Origin: Terriglobales bacterium
GTDB taxonomy: Bacteria; Acidobacteriota; Terriglobia; Terriglobales; Acidobacteriaceae
DNA length: 64,000 nt
Reading direction: 5' to 3'
NCBI GenBank assembly: GCA_035561515.1
Contig: DATMXP010000016.1
Location: 1-64,000 of the forward strand
Under the pieces are notes generated by a model. The model worked only from the letters and a program-made list of their open reading frames with translations. It did not search any database and was not told the origin of the DNA. Positions 1-9,639 of the stretch are shown in pieces. Position numbers and translations under genes: made by a program. How positions within the stretch are numbered: position 1 is the first letter of the stretch; every line of letters begins with the position of its first letter.

Positions 1-181
1 AGGGAGTTGGGCTGGTTTTTCCGGTTGGTGGCAAGCCCGGAGCCCGAGCACGATCACCTAGGTCATACTCGCAAGAGGTGCTTAGCGCAGGTCGGCAAGG
101 GTCTAAAGCGAACTGCTGGTCGAGAAGAACGAGCTCAACAATAACCTGGGACCCTTAATCTTTTTCCCCACCGTTTCCCCA

Positions 182-637
182 CTAAAACTCAAACCCCACG
201 CCCACGCCGTGTGCCCCCGAAATCACAGCAGGCACAATCCACCACGTCCGCTTACCCGAAGCTTTCAGCCGATAGCTCAAGTACATCAGTCCTGCATTCA
301 GCGGCACGTTGACCGCATACATGCCGGTCCGTGACACCGGGCTCAGCGGATTCAATTCCCGGCACGTTCGATTACCAAGACAGCTTTGCGTCCGTTCGAT
401 ATCGGCGATCGTCAATCCCATTGCGAGCGCGTGAAGCGCTACGAACTTCTTGTCGATGACGCGAGGTTTCGTTGGCCGCTCAAGGAATCTCTCCACCGGT
501 GCAACGTACGGCATCGGCTCAACTCGGAACAGATCTGCCCCACGCTCCGGATCGCCGGCAAACGCCAGCGTGGCCGCGCACAGCACGACAACTGCGCCGA
601 CCCCCCGCGCCAACCCTGAGATATGCATCGCCTTCAC
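182..637 (-). CDS. Small exported or membrane protein of unknown function
   Basis: A 151-residue protein read from a GTG at 637; an ATG nine bases further in (628) is an equally good start. The N-terminus has a hydrophobic stretch ending in an AFA-like cleavage site (about residues 8-28), so export is likely. Two further hydrophobic segments lie near residues 108-122 and 131-147, so it may instead be a small membrane protein. I recognise no domain. It is divergent from birA and shares the upstream region with it. The reading frame has normal codon character, but the function is unknown. Confidence 0.6.
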   Translation of the reverse strand: MKAMHISGLARGVGAVVVLCAATLAFAGDPERGADLFRVEPMPYVAPVERFLERPTKPRVIDKKFVALHALAMGLTIADIERTQSCLGNRTCRELNPLSPVSRTGMYAVNVPLNAGLMYLSYRLKASGKRTWWIVPAVISGAHGVGVGFEF

Positions 638-711
638 CGAGTGGCGTCATTCTGTCGGCCGCCTTTGTCTTGCGCACTCGGGTCTTTGCATTATTTCTGC
701 GGGATTTCCCG

Positions 712-1782
712 TTGCGTTTCGTTTTTCCCCCGGCAGATAATCACCTTATCTCCCGGCCACCCACAAACCGAAGCGCTGTCACGGCCGAGCGCGACGAGCC
801 ACGCACCGACCAGCGTCTCGGACACATCATTCGCGTTCTCAGCACTCATCCCACGCTTGTGATCAGCGGCACGCGCCTCGCCGAAGAGATCGGTACCACG
901 CGTTCCGAAGTTTGGCGCCTCGTTGAACAGCTTCGCTCTCTCGGTGTCGAAATCACCGGACATCAGGCCACCGGATACCAACTCGCCAAGGTCCCCGATC
1001 TGCCGCTCCCCGAAGTGCTGGAGCCCGCGCTGCGCAACACCATATTTGCGCGCCGAGTACACCACTATTTCCGGATCGAATCGACGAACACCGAAGCGAT
1101 GCAGGCCGCTGCCGCCGGCGCACCCGAAGGCAGTGTCTTTCTCGCCGAAGAACAGACTGCCGGTCGCGGACGCGGCGGCCACTCGTGGACCTCGCCGCCC
1201 TCCACCGGAATTTACTGCTCCGTCGTTCTTCGTCCTGCGCTCTCACCTGGCGACGCGCTCCTGCTTTCCTTGATCTCCGGGCTGGCCGTCGCCGAGGCAG
1301 TTCGCCAGGTCTCCGGAATCACGCCCGACCTGCGCTGGCCCAACGACCTGATGATCGGCGACAAGAAGTTCTGCGGCATCCTCACCGAGATGAATGCCGA
1401 AGTAACCCGCGTGCGACACGCCGTAGTCGGCATCGGCATCAACGTGAATCAACCGGAGTTCCCGCCCGACCTGGCTGAAATCGCAACCTCTCTTCTCACC
1501 GAAGGAAAGCGGGAATGCTCGCGCGTCGAACTCACCGCAGCCTTGTTACAATCGCTCGACAGGGAGTACAAGGCGTTAACGTCTGATCCCGCCACCGCAC
1601 GTAAGCAGATCTTCGAGCGCTTTGAGCATTCTTCGAGTTACGCGCGTGGCAGGCACGTCACGGTTGACGAAGATGGCGGCTACGAAGGCATCACCGCCGG
1701 GTTGGACGAGCGCGGCTTCCTGCTTGTCGAAACATTCAAGGGTACGAAAACGGTCTTATCAGGAACGGTTAGGCCAAAATAA
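712..1782 (+). CDS. birA: Bifunctional biotin-[acetyl-CoA-carboxylase] ligase / biotin operon repressor BirA
   Basis: Attaches biotin to the carrier protein of acetyl-CoA carboxylase through biotinyl-AMP. An N-terminal winged-helix segment (ISGTRLAEEIGTTRSEVWR) precedes the ligase domain, so this is the group II form that can also bind DNA. The ligase signature QTAGRGRGG, the RWPNDL motif and the GIGINVN segment are all present, followed by the small C-terminal SH3-like domain (GRHVTV to GTVRPK). The start is uncertain: no ATG lies in frame before the HTH. A TTG at 712 gives about 356 residues; a TTG at 472 would run into the region of the divergent gene. It is followed 53 bp later by coaX, a common pairing. 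Confidence 0.9.
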   Translation: MRFVFPPADNHLISRPPTNRSAVTAERDEPRTDQRLGHIIRVLSTHPTLVISGTRLAEEIGTTRSEVWRLVEQLRSLGVEITGHQATGYQLAKVPDLPLPEVLEPALRNTIFARRVHHYFRIESTNTEAMQAAAAGAPEGSVFLAEEQTAGRGRGGHSWTSPPSTGIYCSVVLRPALSPGDALLLSLISGLAVAEAVRQVSGITPDLRWPNDLMIGDKKFCGILTEMNAEVTRVRHAVVGIGINVNQPEFPPDLAEIATSLLTEGKRECSRVELTAALLQSLDREYKALTSDPATARKQIFERFEHSSSYARGRHVTVDEDGGYEGITAGLDERGFLLVETFKGTKTVLSGTVRPK

Positions 1783-1805
1783 GCAACACGTTCGCAATGC
1801 TTTTG

Positions 1806-1832
1806 CTAACTACTAGCTCCTAACTACTAGCT
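1806..1832. repeat. 14-bp tandem intergenic repeat between birA and coaX
   Basis: The 13-mer CTAACTACTAGCT occurs twice in direct tandem with a 14-bp period (1806 and 1820), immediately before the coaX start. A related CTAGCTACTA-rich stretch lies between tsf and rpsB (14408-14437). The function is unknown. It displaces any ordinary Shine-Dalgarno sequence in front of coaX. Confidence 0.6.
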
Positions 1833-1835
1833 ACT

Positions 1836-2648
1836 ATGCTTTTGGTCTTAGATGTAGGTAACACCAACACGGTACTCGGCGTATTTCGCTCGAAGCCCGA
1901 CGGCACATTCGGCGAACTTCGTGCGCACTGGCGCGTCTCCACCAACAAGACACAGACCGTCGACGAATACGGCGTGCTCTTCCGCAATCTGTTCGCGATG
2001 GCCGGCATCGATCTCGGCCCGCTCAGCGGAATCGTCGTCTCCTCCGTAGTGCCGCCGCTCGACACCACGTTGCGCGAGGTCTGCGAAAAGTACTTCTCCA
2101 CGAAGGCGCTCTTCATCGAGCCCGGCGTGAAGACCGGCATGCCCGTTCACTACGACAACCCTCTGGAAGTCGGCGCCGATCGTGTGGTCAACAGCGTTGC
2201 CGCCTTCGAGAAGTACGGCGGCCCCTGCGTCATCGTGGACTTCGGCACGGCCACCACCTTCGACGCCGTCTCCGCCAAGGGCGAGTATCTCGGAGGCGTG
2301 ATTTGTCCCGGCATCGGCATTTCCGCCGAGGCGCTCTTTGAACGGACCGCCCGCCTTCCTCGCGTGGACACCCGTAAGCCTGCTCGCGTGATCGGCACCA
2401 ACACCGTCGCCAGCATGCAATCGGGCTTGTTCTACGGATACCTCGGACTGGTGGATGGAATCCTCGCCCGTCTGCTCGGCGAATTGGGCAAGGACACGAA
2501 GGTGGTCGCCACCGGCGGCCTGGCACCGCTCATCGGCGAAAACTCCGAGTACATCAAACACGTCGACGACCTGCTCACGCTCGAAGGCTTGAAGATCATC
2601 TACGAACGGAATGCGGCTACGGCCAAGCGTCGCGGTTCGGCCAAATAG
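1836..2648 (+). CDS. coaX: Type III pantothenate kinase
   Basis: Phosphorylates pantothenate in the first step of coenzyme A synthesis. The 270-residue protein has the ASKHA-fold phosphate loop DVGNTNTVLGVF at the N-terminus, the GADRVVN motif near residue 110, and the second nucleotide-binding motif DFGTATTFD near residue 133, all typical of CoaX rather than CoaA. The length matches the family (about 255-270). The ATG at 1836 lies directly at the family N-terminus (MLLVLDVGNTN). It probably forms an operon with birA. Both products serve cofactor supply for acyl metabolism. Confidence 0.95.
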   Translation: MLLVLDVGNTNTVLGVFRSKPDGTFGELRAHWRVSTNKTQTVDEYGVLFRNLFAMAGIDLGPLSGIVVSSVVPPLDTTLREVCEKYFSTKALFIEPGVKTGMPVHYDNPLEVGADRVVNSVAAFEKYGGPCVIVDFGTATTFDAVSAKGEYLGGVICPGIGISAEALFERTARLPRVDTRKPARVIGTNTVASMQSGLFYGYLGLVDGILARLLGELGKDTKVVATGGLAPLIGENSEYIKHVDDLLTLEGLKIIYERNAATAKRRGSAK

Positions 2649-3416
2649 CTACTCACAATACGGCTGGATATCGAACGGCGGGATCGCTGGCAACCCGTCC
2701 AACTCGCCTGTCCAGCCTTTGCATCGTGTCGGCTGGGCCGCCCTCCGCACCTTGTTGTTCAGGTCTCGCGCTTCCACTTTCGCCTTGGCCGCCTCCGAAC
2801 TGCCCAGGTCCGATTCCACCCACGACAAATCTGCCGAAACGTCTATGCCTGCCTCCCGTGCCACGTAAAGCCACATATACGCTTCGCGCTTATTGATCGG
2901 AACTCGACCGGAAAGTAAAAGCTTCGCCAGCCGGAACTGCGCATACGGGAGTCCCTGTTCGGAGGCAACACGAAACCATCGCACCGCGTCCGCTGGAGCT
3001 TCCCGAATCAACATCAATTCCCCCAGCAAATACGCCGCGAACGGATTCCCCTCGTCCGCTGCCGCCTGCAACCATTTCTCGCCGTCGCGACGACTCCCAC
3101 CATACGCACCGGTGAAGTACAGCCTGCCCAATAGGTACTCCGCGAAATGACTGCCCCGGTTAATTGCCTTTTGATACTGCTCCGCAGCCTTGCTCGGATT
3201 ACTGCCGCTCTCATCGTAGATCGTACCCAGCGCGATGATGGCCGGCAGGTACCCTAAGTCGGCGGACTTGGTCATCAAATCCAAGCCTCTTATGTTGTCG
3301 CGATTATTTGGGCTGCCGCCCGTCAGCTTATTCAGTGCCTCGTCGTAGATAGCGCGCGGATCGTTCTGCGCCAGGCACGACGCCGTTAAGAGAAGAAATG
3401 CAAGAATCGCACGCAC
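2649..3416 (-). CDS. Exported Sel1-repeat (TPR-like) protein
   Basis: A 255-residue protein with a short signal peptide (about residues 1-16, ending SCLAQ) read from a GTG start. Residues of about 50-190 contain four to five Sel1-like repeats, recognisable by the recurring pattern A..G...A...LG.LY. Sel1 repeats form alpha-alpha superhelices that scaffold protein interactions, often in the envelope. The C-terminal 40 residues lack repeats. Its stop codon abuts the convergent coaX stop. The partner protein is not evident from the neighbourhood. Confidence 0.8.
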   Translation of the reverse strand: MRAILAFLLLTASCLAQNDPRAIYDEALNKLTGGSPNNRDNIRGLDLMTKSADLGYLPAIIALGTIYDESGSNPSKAAEQYQKAINRGSHFAEYLLGRLYFTGAYGGSRRDGEKWLQAAADEGNPFAAYLLGELMLIREAPADAVRWFRVASEQGLPYAQFRLAKLLLSGRVPINKREAYMWLYVAREAGIDVSADLSWVESDLGSSEAAKAKVEARDLNNKVRRAAQPTRCKGWTGELDGLPAIPPFDIQPYCE

Positions 3417-3616
3417 AAGCGGAATCTATACCGCTCAACGAACCCCTGCAAGACATAGCTGACACGAAAGTTCCTGATACTGTTCGAATGAAACTCGCAG
3501 GGACGAATCACGGCGGAGTTCATTCGTCCCAAAATGGAACCGCGCTCACGACAACTATGGCCGACTTCATCGCCGATGGAATTACACTTCTCGGAACCTT
3601 GTACTTAAGAGGAAGA

Positions 3617-4447
3617 ATGATCACCCACAAATTCTTTGCCGTCATCGCTGCCTTAATGATTTTGACCGGAACTCTCGCGGCCCAGGCCGCTGCGCCCGCT
3701 GGATGGAAGCTCGTTTGGAGCGACGAGTTCAAAGGCAATCGTCTCGACTCGAGCAAGTGGAACGTGCTGACGCGCGAACAGAGCAAGCACGACGAACTCC
3801 AGTATTACGTTCCCGACGAAGTGTACGTTGAGAATGGATCGCTGCGCTTGCGCAGTCGTGTGCGCGATTTCGGCGGCATGCACTACACCAGCGGACGCGT
3901 GGACACCAGCCGCAAGTTCGCCGTCACTTACGGGCGTTTCGAGATCCGCGCCAAGCTTCCCGGCGGCAAGGGACTGTGGCCGGCGCACTGGCTGTATCCG
4001 CAGAATCGCGATTGGGCCATGGAACGCCTGATGGCCGCCGCCGTCGCCGCCGGAGACGAGCGACTCATTCCCGAAGAACGTCCCTGGTACACCGAAATCG
4101 ACATCATGGAATTCCTCGGCCACGAGACCAACGTCGTTTACGGCACGCTGCACTACTACACATTCAAAGGCGAAAAGAAGGCGACTTCCGGCACCTGGCG
4201 TGGCAATGTCGATTACACGAAGGACTTTCACGTTTACGCGCTTGAGTGGGAGCCCGACGCAATCCGCTGGTATGTGGACGACCAACTCATCTACACCACT
4301 GTGAATGGCGTCCCGCACACGCCACACTACCTGATCCTGAACACCGCTGTCGGCGGAGGTTGGCCCGGCAATCCGGATAACACCACCGTCTTTCCGCAGT
4401 TCCACGACGTCGACTACGTGCGGGTGTACCAGCGCGCGCGTGATTGA
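3617..4447 (+). CDS. Exported glycoside hydrolase family 16 beta-glucanase-like enzyme
   Basis: A 276-residue secreted endo-glycosidase candidate (laminarinase / lichenase type). A signal peptide covers residues 1-26 (cleavage near LAAQAA). The GH16 catalytic motif ExDxxE is intact as E160-I-D-I-M-E165: nucleophile, assisting aspartate and acid/base. WSDEF near the start and the WYVDD and YVRVYQ segments late in the protein are also typical. The ATG at 3617 is chosen because an AAGAGGAAG ribosome-binding site precedes it and because it begins the signal peptide. The frame stays open upstream without support. The substrate within GH16 cannot be told by eye. Confidence 0.92.
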   Translation: MITHKFFAVIAALMILTGTLAAQAAAPAGWKLVWSDEFKGNRLDSSKWNVLTREQSKHDELQYYVPDEVYVENGSLRLRSRVRDFGGMHYTSGRVDTSRKFAVTYGRFEIRAKLPGGKGLWPAHWLYPQNRDWAMERLMAAAVAAGDERLIPEERPWYTEIDIMEFLGHETNVVYGTLHYYTFKGEKKATSGTWRGNVDYTKDFHVYALEWEPDAIRWYVDDQLIYTTVNGVPHTPHYLILNTAVGGGWPGNPDNTTVFPQFHDVDYVRVYQRARD

Positions 4448-5169
4448 TCGCAGGCGTGCCACTTCGCAGGTTTAAACTGGAAGTGGTGGAAAACTACTTC
4501 AATTACTTCACGGAGATCGAGGAGCATTTTCAGCGTCGCCGTGGCAGCATTCTACTGCTGAACACGCTCGACTGGGCGCTCATCGAGACGTGGAAGGATG
4601 CGGGCATTCCGCTGGAAGCTGTGCTGCGAGGCATTGACGAGTCGTTCGACAAGTACGACCAGCGCCCCTCGAAGTCCCGCAAGGTGAACAGTCTCGCCTA
4701 TTGTGCGCAGGAGGTTCTCGCCGCCGCCGAAGAGATGAAGCAGGCCGCTGCCGGAACCGCTCCGTCGCCGGAGAGCAAGCCCGCCCGCGACACCGGATTC
4801 GAAGGACAACGCATCGCCACATTCCTTCGCGCCAATGCCGACGCGCTGGCGAAAAACTCGGCACCTGTGGCCCGCCAGATGGCTGACGACATTCGCCTGA
4901 TGGCGGCCGATATTGACACACAGACCTCTCCGAAACTCGAGGATGTCGAGCGCCGCCTTACCATGATGGAAGAAAAACTTGTGGCATCGCTGATGGCCGG
5001 CGCCAAAGACGAAGACCTGGTCGCGATCCGCGCCGAAGCCGATCGCGAACTCGCACCCTATCGCCGCAAAATGCCCGCCGCCCAGATCGACCACCTTCAG
5101 CGGCAATTCATGCAGAAACGCCTGCTCGAGAAAGCGGGCATTCCTCGCTTGAGTCTGTTCTACTTGTAA
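4444..5169 (+). CDS. Conserved protein of unknown function, coupled to an RNA methyltransferase gene
   Basis: A 241-residue, mostly helical, charged protein with no signal peptide. The TTG start at 4444 overlaps the GH16 stop; a GTG at 4456 is an alternative. The sequence begins VPLRRFKLEVVENYF, continues with a long helical middle, and has no recognised catalytic motif. It ends 3 bp before the next gene, so translation is probably coupled to the RNA methyltransferase. The context suggests a link to RNA handling, but this is only inference from spacing. Confidence 0.75.
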   Translation: MIAGVPLRRFKLEVVENYFNYFTEIEEHFQRRRGSILLLNTLDWALIETWKDAGIPLEAVLRGIDESFDKYDQRPSKSRKVNSLAYCAQEVLAAAEEMKQAAAGTAPSPESKPARDTGFEGQRIATFLRANADALAKNSAPVARQMADDIRLMAADIDTQTSPKLEDVERRLTMMEEKLVASLMAGAKDEDLVAIRAEADRELAPYRRKMPAAQIDHLQRQFMQKRLLEKAGIPRLSLFYL

Positions 5170-5172
5170 GCA

Positions 5173-6504
5173 ATGCAACTCACGATCGAAAAACTCGTTT
5201 ATGGAGGCGACGGCCTCGCGCGCCTTGAGCAGGCAGACGGCAAGCGCAAGACTGTTTTCGTGCCGCTTGTGCTTCCGGGCGAAACCGTGGAAGTGACGTT
5301 GGTCGAAGAGCGCCCGGGCTTTGCGCGGGCAAAACTCGAAAGCGTCGTCGAGCCATCTCCGAGTCGCACCGCCTCGCCGTGCCCCTACTTCGGCGAATGC
5401 GGCGGATGCCATTACCAGCACGCGCCCTACGAAAAGCAGCTTGAGTTGAAGTCGTCAGTGCTTCGCGAAACAGTCTCGCGCATCGCGAAAGTGGATCTTC
5501 CAGAGATCACCTTGCACGCCTCTCCGCCGCTTCACTATCGCAACCGCACTCGCATGAGGTTGGTCGCGACACCCTCCGGCGAATCGAAGTTTGTGATCGG
5601 CTACAACCGCCTCGCATCGCATCGCGTCCTGCCGGTTCGCGAATGCCCGATCAGTTCACCGCTCATCAATCGCGCACTCCAGGGGATCTGGTCCATTGCG
5701 GCTACGCACGAAGCACCAGCGGGCCTGGCGGAAATCGAGTTCTTTGCCGATTCCACCGACGAAAAACTTCAGCTTGAATTTCTCACGGAAACCTCCGCTG
5801 ACGACTCGACTCTGAGAGCCTTCGCGCGCGAGATTGCCGATGCGGCCCCTGCCATTGCAGGCATCTCGCGTATCCCGCGTCCCCGCCGCGAGCACAATGA
5901 CACGACCTCTGCTCCCGAGCTTGACACCGATATCACTGTTCGCGCCACCGCGCTCGCTGGGCGGCCCGATCTCACCTACGACATTGCCGAATACAAATAT
6001 CGTGTCAGCGCCGGATCGTTTTTCCAGACCAATCGTCACCTCACTTCGAAGCTGATCGAGTTGGTCACGAATGGTGCCAACGGGAAGCGCGCACTCGACC
6101 TCTACGCCGGCGTCGGACTTTTCACCTTGCCTCTGGCAAAAAGCTTCGAGCGCGTCACGTCCGTCGAGTCTGCGGCCTCATCGTTCCGCGATCTCGTCGC
6201 CAATGCACCCGCCAACGTGAAGCCGATTGAATCCACCACGGAGGCGTTCCTGCAAAAGCTTTCCGGTTCCAAACCGGATTTTGTAGTCGCAGATCCGCCA
6301 CGCTCAGGCTTGGGGAAACGCGTAACCGCAGCGCTGGTCAAACTTCAGCCGCGTGAAGTGGCTTGCGTGTCTTGCGACCCTTCCACCCTCGCCCGCGACC
6401 TGCCCGCCCTGCTTGCTGCCGGATATCGCATTCGCGAAGCTCATCTCGTGGACCTTTTCCCCCAGACATTTCACATCGAAACCGTGCTGCGATTGGTTCG
6501 GTGA
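5173..6504 (+). CDS. 23S rRNA (uracil-C5)-methyltransferase, RlmD/RumA family
   Basis: A SAM-dependent enzyme making 5-methyluridine in rRNA or tRNA. Residues 1-60 form a TRAM RNA-binding domain. C70, C76 and C79 (CPYFGECGGC), with a later cysteine in the RECPIS segment, are the expected ligands of the 4Fe-4S cluster. The C-terminal Rossmann domain shows DLYAGVGLFTLPLA (SAM binding), DPPRSG, and SCDPSTLARD carrying the catalytic cysteine. At 443 residues the length is normal. Whether the target is U1939, U747 or a tRNA position cannot be decided without a phylogeny, so no gene symbol is given. Confidence 0.9.
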   Translation: MQLTIEKLVYGGDGLARLEQADGKRKTVFVPLVLPGETVEVTLVEERPGFARAKLESVVEPSPSRTASPCPYFGECGGCHYQHAPYEKQLELKSSVLRETVSRIAKVDLPEITLHASPPLHYRNRTRMRLVATPSGESKFVIGYNRLASHRVLPVRECPISSPLINRALQGIWSIAATHEAPAGLAEIEFFADSTDEKLQLEFLTETSADDSTLRAFAREIADAAPAIAGISRIPRPRREHNDTTSAPELDTDITVRATALAGRPDLTYDIAEYKYRVSAGSFFQTNRHLTSKLIELVTNGANGKRALDLYAGVGLFTLPLAKSFERVTSVESAASSFRDLVANAPANVKPIESTTEAFLQKLSGSKPDFVVADPPRSGLGKRVTAALVKLQPREVACVSCDPSTLARDLPALLAAGYRIREAHLVDLFPQTFHIETVLRLVR

Positions 6505-6659
6505 ATTGGCGAGCTAAATGCTGCAAGGTCCGTTTCGGGACTGGTGCGACCTTCTAAACTCGGCTCTGGTTGCGGTTTTTCCATGAGCGCGCGCCAAGCG
6601 GCGAGCACAATGAATTCGTGCTCCCGGCCGATCACGAGATCCGACATCCTCGTGCTCCG

Positions 6660-9212
6660 ATGTTCACCTTCGCGCTCGCGTTAGGTGGCGGCATTCTATT
6701 GGGCAATCTGCTCTGGCGGCCTCCGATTTGGTTGGGGATATTCGCCAGTGTCTGTCTCGTCAGTACCGCGATTCTCTGCTCGAAACATCCACGATTTGCA
6801 TGGCTTGTTGCTCATGGCGCGGTCATCGCGCTCGGCTGGATTGCTTTCGTCGGACACGCCAGCCAGTCCGCTGCTACCGCTGCTGATTCCGCTATCAACG
6901 ATTTCCTCTCCGGACAGGAGGTCACGTTCATCGGCACGGTTCAGCGCGAACCCGGCGCATTCGCATCTGCGACCCGTAACTTCCTCCAACTCGATCTTGC
7001 GACCGAGTCACTGACCGATGCTACCCACAGTCGCACAACTCACGCTGGAATCCGACTTAACATCTATTCGCGAGAACGCGAGGACGAAGAAGCTGAAACC
7101 GCAACCGCTTCCCACCCTCGCTTCAAATATGGCGATCGCATCCGAGTCATCGCGAAACTGAGGCCGCCCAAAAACTTCCACAACCCCGGCGCTCTCGACT
7201 ACGAATCTTACCTCCGGCGACAGGGCATTACTGCACTCGGATCCGCGAAGCTCGAATCCATCGAGTTGCTGGGCAACAACAGCGACCGGATCGGCCGCTG
7301 GCGTTCCTACGCCCGCCACAGCATCATCGCCCGTATTCACCAGCTTTGGCCTGAACGCCAGGCCGCCCTCATGGACGCGATGCTTATCGGCGAACGCGCC
7401 TTCATCGAGCATGACGTTACCGCCGACTTCCAGCGCTCGGGCACCTATCACGTCCTCGTCGTCTCCGGCATGAACGTCGGCATTCTCTCGTTGCTGGTTT
7501 TCTGGCTTCTGCGCCGGTTGCGATTCGGCGAAGTCATCGCCTCCGCGGCCACCGTCATCCTCGCCGCCGGATACGCCTTCCTCTGCGACGGCGGCGCTCC
7601 CATCGTTCGCGCCGCGCTCATGCTCGCCATCTTTCTCATTGCGCGGCTGATGTATCGCGACCGTTCGCCACTCAACGCACTCGGCATTGCCGCTGCTCTC
7701 GTGCTTCTGTTTGACCCGGCCGCGCTCTTCGATACCAGCTTTCAACTCACGTTCCTCTGCGTGCTCGTAATCGCCGGACTCGCCGTCCCTCTCTTCGAGC
7801 GCACCTCCGACCCGTGGCGTCGCGGACTGCGTCACTTCCAGTCCACCATGTTCGACCTGTCCCTTCCGCCGCGCGTAGTGCAGTTCCGTCTCGATCTGCG
7901 CTTGCTCCTTTCACGCGTGGAGAGGTTCGCTCCCGAACCGCTGATGCGCTTCCTGACGCTTCGCACTATCGGCGTAGTGCTCACTATCTGGGAAGTGTTC
8001 GTAGTTTCCGCCTTGATGCAGGTTGCGCTCGTGCTGCCAATGGCCCGCTATTTCCATCGGGCCACGCTCACTGCTCTGCCCGCGAACATCCTCATCATTC
8101 CGCTCACCGGCATCCTGATGCCTGCTTCCGCCGCCGCGCTCGCGCTCTCTTACGTTTCGCAATCGCTCGCGGCTTTGCCGGCATTCATCGCTGGACTGTC
8201 ACTGCATCTGATCACCGGAACCGTTCACATCGCCGGATCACTTCGCTACGCCGACCTCCGACTGCCATCGCCATCGTGGACGGCATCTCTACTCTCCATC
8301 TCCGCGCTTGCTGTCGCTCTCCTCGCGGCGCGCCGCTCCCGCCGATGGGCCGTCGTCTCCCTCGCCGCTCTCATCGCTGCGGCTGTCTTCCTCGTCACCC
8401 GTCCGGCCGCGCCTCAAATCTCTCCCGGCCAACTGGAAGTTTCCGCCATCGACGTCGGCCAAGCCGATTCCACGCTCCTTGTCTCACCCGAAGGACGCGC
8501 CATGCTCGTCGACGCCGCCGGTCCGCTCGGTTTCAGCCGATCCGAATTCGACTACGGCGAGAACGTCGTTTCCCCTTACCTCTGGGCACGCGGCTTCTCC
8601 CGCCTCGACGTCGTCGTCATCTCCCACGGACACTCCGACCATATCGGTGGCATGCTGTCCGTCCTTAACAGCTTCCGTCCGCGCGAACTCTGGGTCAGCC
8701 GTCTTCCGCAGACTCCCGCCGCCGAGCGAGTCCTTACCCGTGCGCAGGACCTCGGAATCTCCATTCGCGAATTGCACGCCGGAGACGAACTCAATTGGTC
8801 CGGCACACACATTCGCGTCCTCGCTCCCGCAACTTCAGACGAGCCGGGCACGAAGCCGCACAATAACGATTCACTCGCTTTTCGGATTGCTTATCAGGAA
8901 ACTGCGGTTCTGCTGGAAGGAGATTCTGAAAAACAGGCAGAGCGCCTGATTGCGCTTCAGAAACCGGAAGCCGTTCTACTGAAGGTGGCCCACAACGGTA
9001 GCCTCACCTCTACCACGCCCGAGCTGCTCGATGCCGTACAGCCGCGCTATGCGTTCATCTCCGTGGGCGCACGGAACCCATTCCGCCACCCGCGTCCGGA
9101 GATTCTCGGCCGCCTCGCCCAACGTGGCATCGCCACTTACCGCACCGACACGATGGGCGCACTCACGTTCTTACTGGATGGAAAAACTGTGACGCCGCCT
9201 ACCCCTCGGTAG
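6660..9212 (+). CDS. comEC: ComEC/Rec2 family DNA-uptake channel protein
   Basis: A large polytopic protein (about 850 residues) that forms the inner-membrane channel for single-stranded DNA in natural transformation. The N-terminus has two membrane helices, followed by an OB-like (DUF4131) segment including the RPPKNFHNPGALDYESYLRR motif. The central Competence domain has about ten helices and begins near GTYHVLVVSGMNVGIL. A C-terminal metallo-beta-lactamase domain carries SHGHSDHIGG (HxHxDH). The start is uncertain: ATG 6660, GTG 6618 and TTG 6570 are all in frame and none has a good ribosome-binding site. No other com genes are nearby. Confidence 0.92.
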   Translation: MFTFALALGGGILLGNLLWRPPIWLGIFASVCLVSTAILCSKHPRFAWLVAHGAVIALGWIAFVGHASQSAATAADSAINDFLSGQEVTFIGTVQREPGAFASATRNFLQLDLATESLTDATHSRTTHAGIRLNIYSREREDEEAETATASHPRFKYGDRIRVIAKLRPPKNFHNPGALDYESYLRRQGITALGSAKLESIELLGNNSDRIGRWRSYARHSIIARIHQLWPERQAALMDAMLIGERAFIEHDVTADFQRSGTYHVLVVSGMNVGILSLLVFWLLRRLRFGEVIASAATVILAAGYAFLCDGGAPIVRAALMLAIFLIARLMYRDRSPLNALGIAAALVLLFDPAALFDTSFQLTFLCVLVIAGLAVPLFERTSDPWRRGLRHFQSTMFDLSLPPRVVQFRLDLRLLLSRVERFAPEPLMRFLTLRTIGVVLTIWEVFVVSALMQVALVLPMARYFHRATLTALPANILIIPLTGILMPASAAALALSYVSQSLAALPAFIAGLSLHLITGTVHIAGSLRYADLRLPSPSWTASLLSISALAVALLAARRSRRWAVVSLAALIAAAVFLVTRPAAPQISPGQLEVSAIDVGQADSTLLVSPEGRAMLVDAAGPLGFSRSEFDYGENVVSPYLWARGFSRLDVVVISHGHSDHIGGMLSVLNSFRPRELWVSRLPQTPAAERVLTRAQDLGISIRELHAGDELNWSGTHIRVLAPATSDEPGTKPHNNDSLAFRIAYQETAVLLEGDSEKQAERLIALQKPEAVLLKVAHNGSLTSTTPELLDAVQPRYAFISVGARNPFRHPRPEILGRLAQRGIATYRTDTMGALTFLLDGKTVTPPTPR

Positions 9213-9492
9213 GGCCTTCGGTCTCGGAGTTCTGCGATCCTTCTTCGGCAGCCGCCGCTCCCGAACTCCGGTAATCCGCTATGATCTCGCGCGCCTTCTC
9301 TGCGTCGTCGGCACTCACTCGCACCACAATGCCGCCCACTCCCGGCAGCACATCCTGTGGAGCATCCAACGCCGTCACCAGAGCCTCGATACCCTCGGAC
9401 TCCAGCAAACCGCGCACCACCATCGCTTCCGACTCCTGCTCGGAATCGAATACCTGCACCAATTCCTGGTTTGTCTGTGGTTGTGTCGCCAT
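9199..9492 (-). CDS. DUF2007-like small signal-transducing protein
   Basis: A 97-residue soluble protein. The ELVQVFDSEQESEAMVVRGLLESEGIEA segment matches the ferredoxin-like DUF2007 fold (putative prokaryotic signal-transducing protein), in which one half of a sequence is shuffled against another by residue pairs. The ATG at 9492 is preferred over an upstream one because a strong GGAGGA lies seven bases before it. The 3' end overlaps the convergent comEC stop by 14 bp. The C-terminus is acidic and low in complexity. The function is not known. Confidence 0.75.
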   Translation of the reverse strand: MATQPQTNQELVQVFDSEQESEAMVVRGLLESEGIEALVTALDAPQDVLPGVGGIVVRVSADDAEKAREIIADYRSSGAAAAEEGSQNSETEGPTEG

Positions 9493-9639
9493 AGTTCCTC
9501 CTTTGCTTGGATGCACCGAAGCGAATCGAACAGCTCTCGATTCCTAAACTAATTGGAAAAGATTACTCCATCAGTGACTTTCGGCACCCCTCTTGGCCCG
9601 TTTTTCACGGCTTCCATTCTCGCATTCGGGTGTATAGTC

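Noticed and set aside
1..181. A possible 3' end of an upstream gene at the window start
   Set aside because: All three plus-strand frames meet stops within 200 bp and show no recognisable motif; nothing can be supported.
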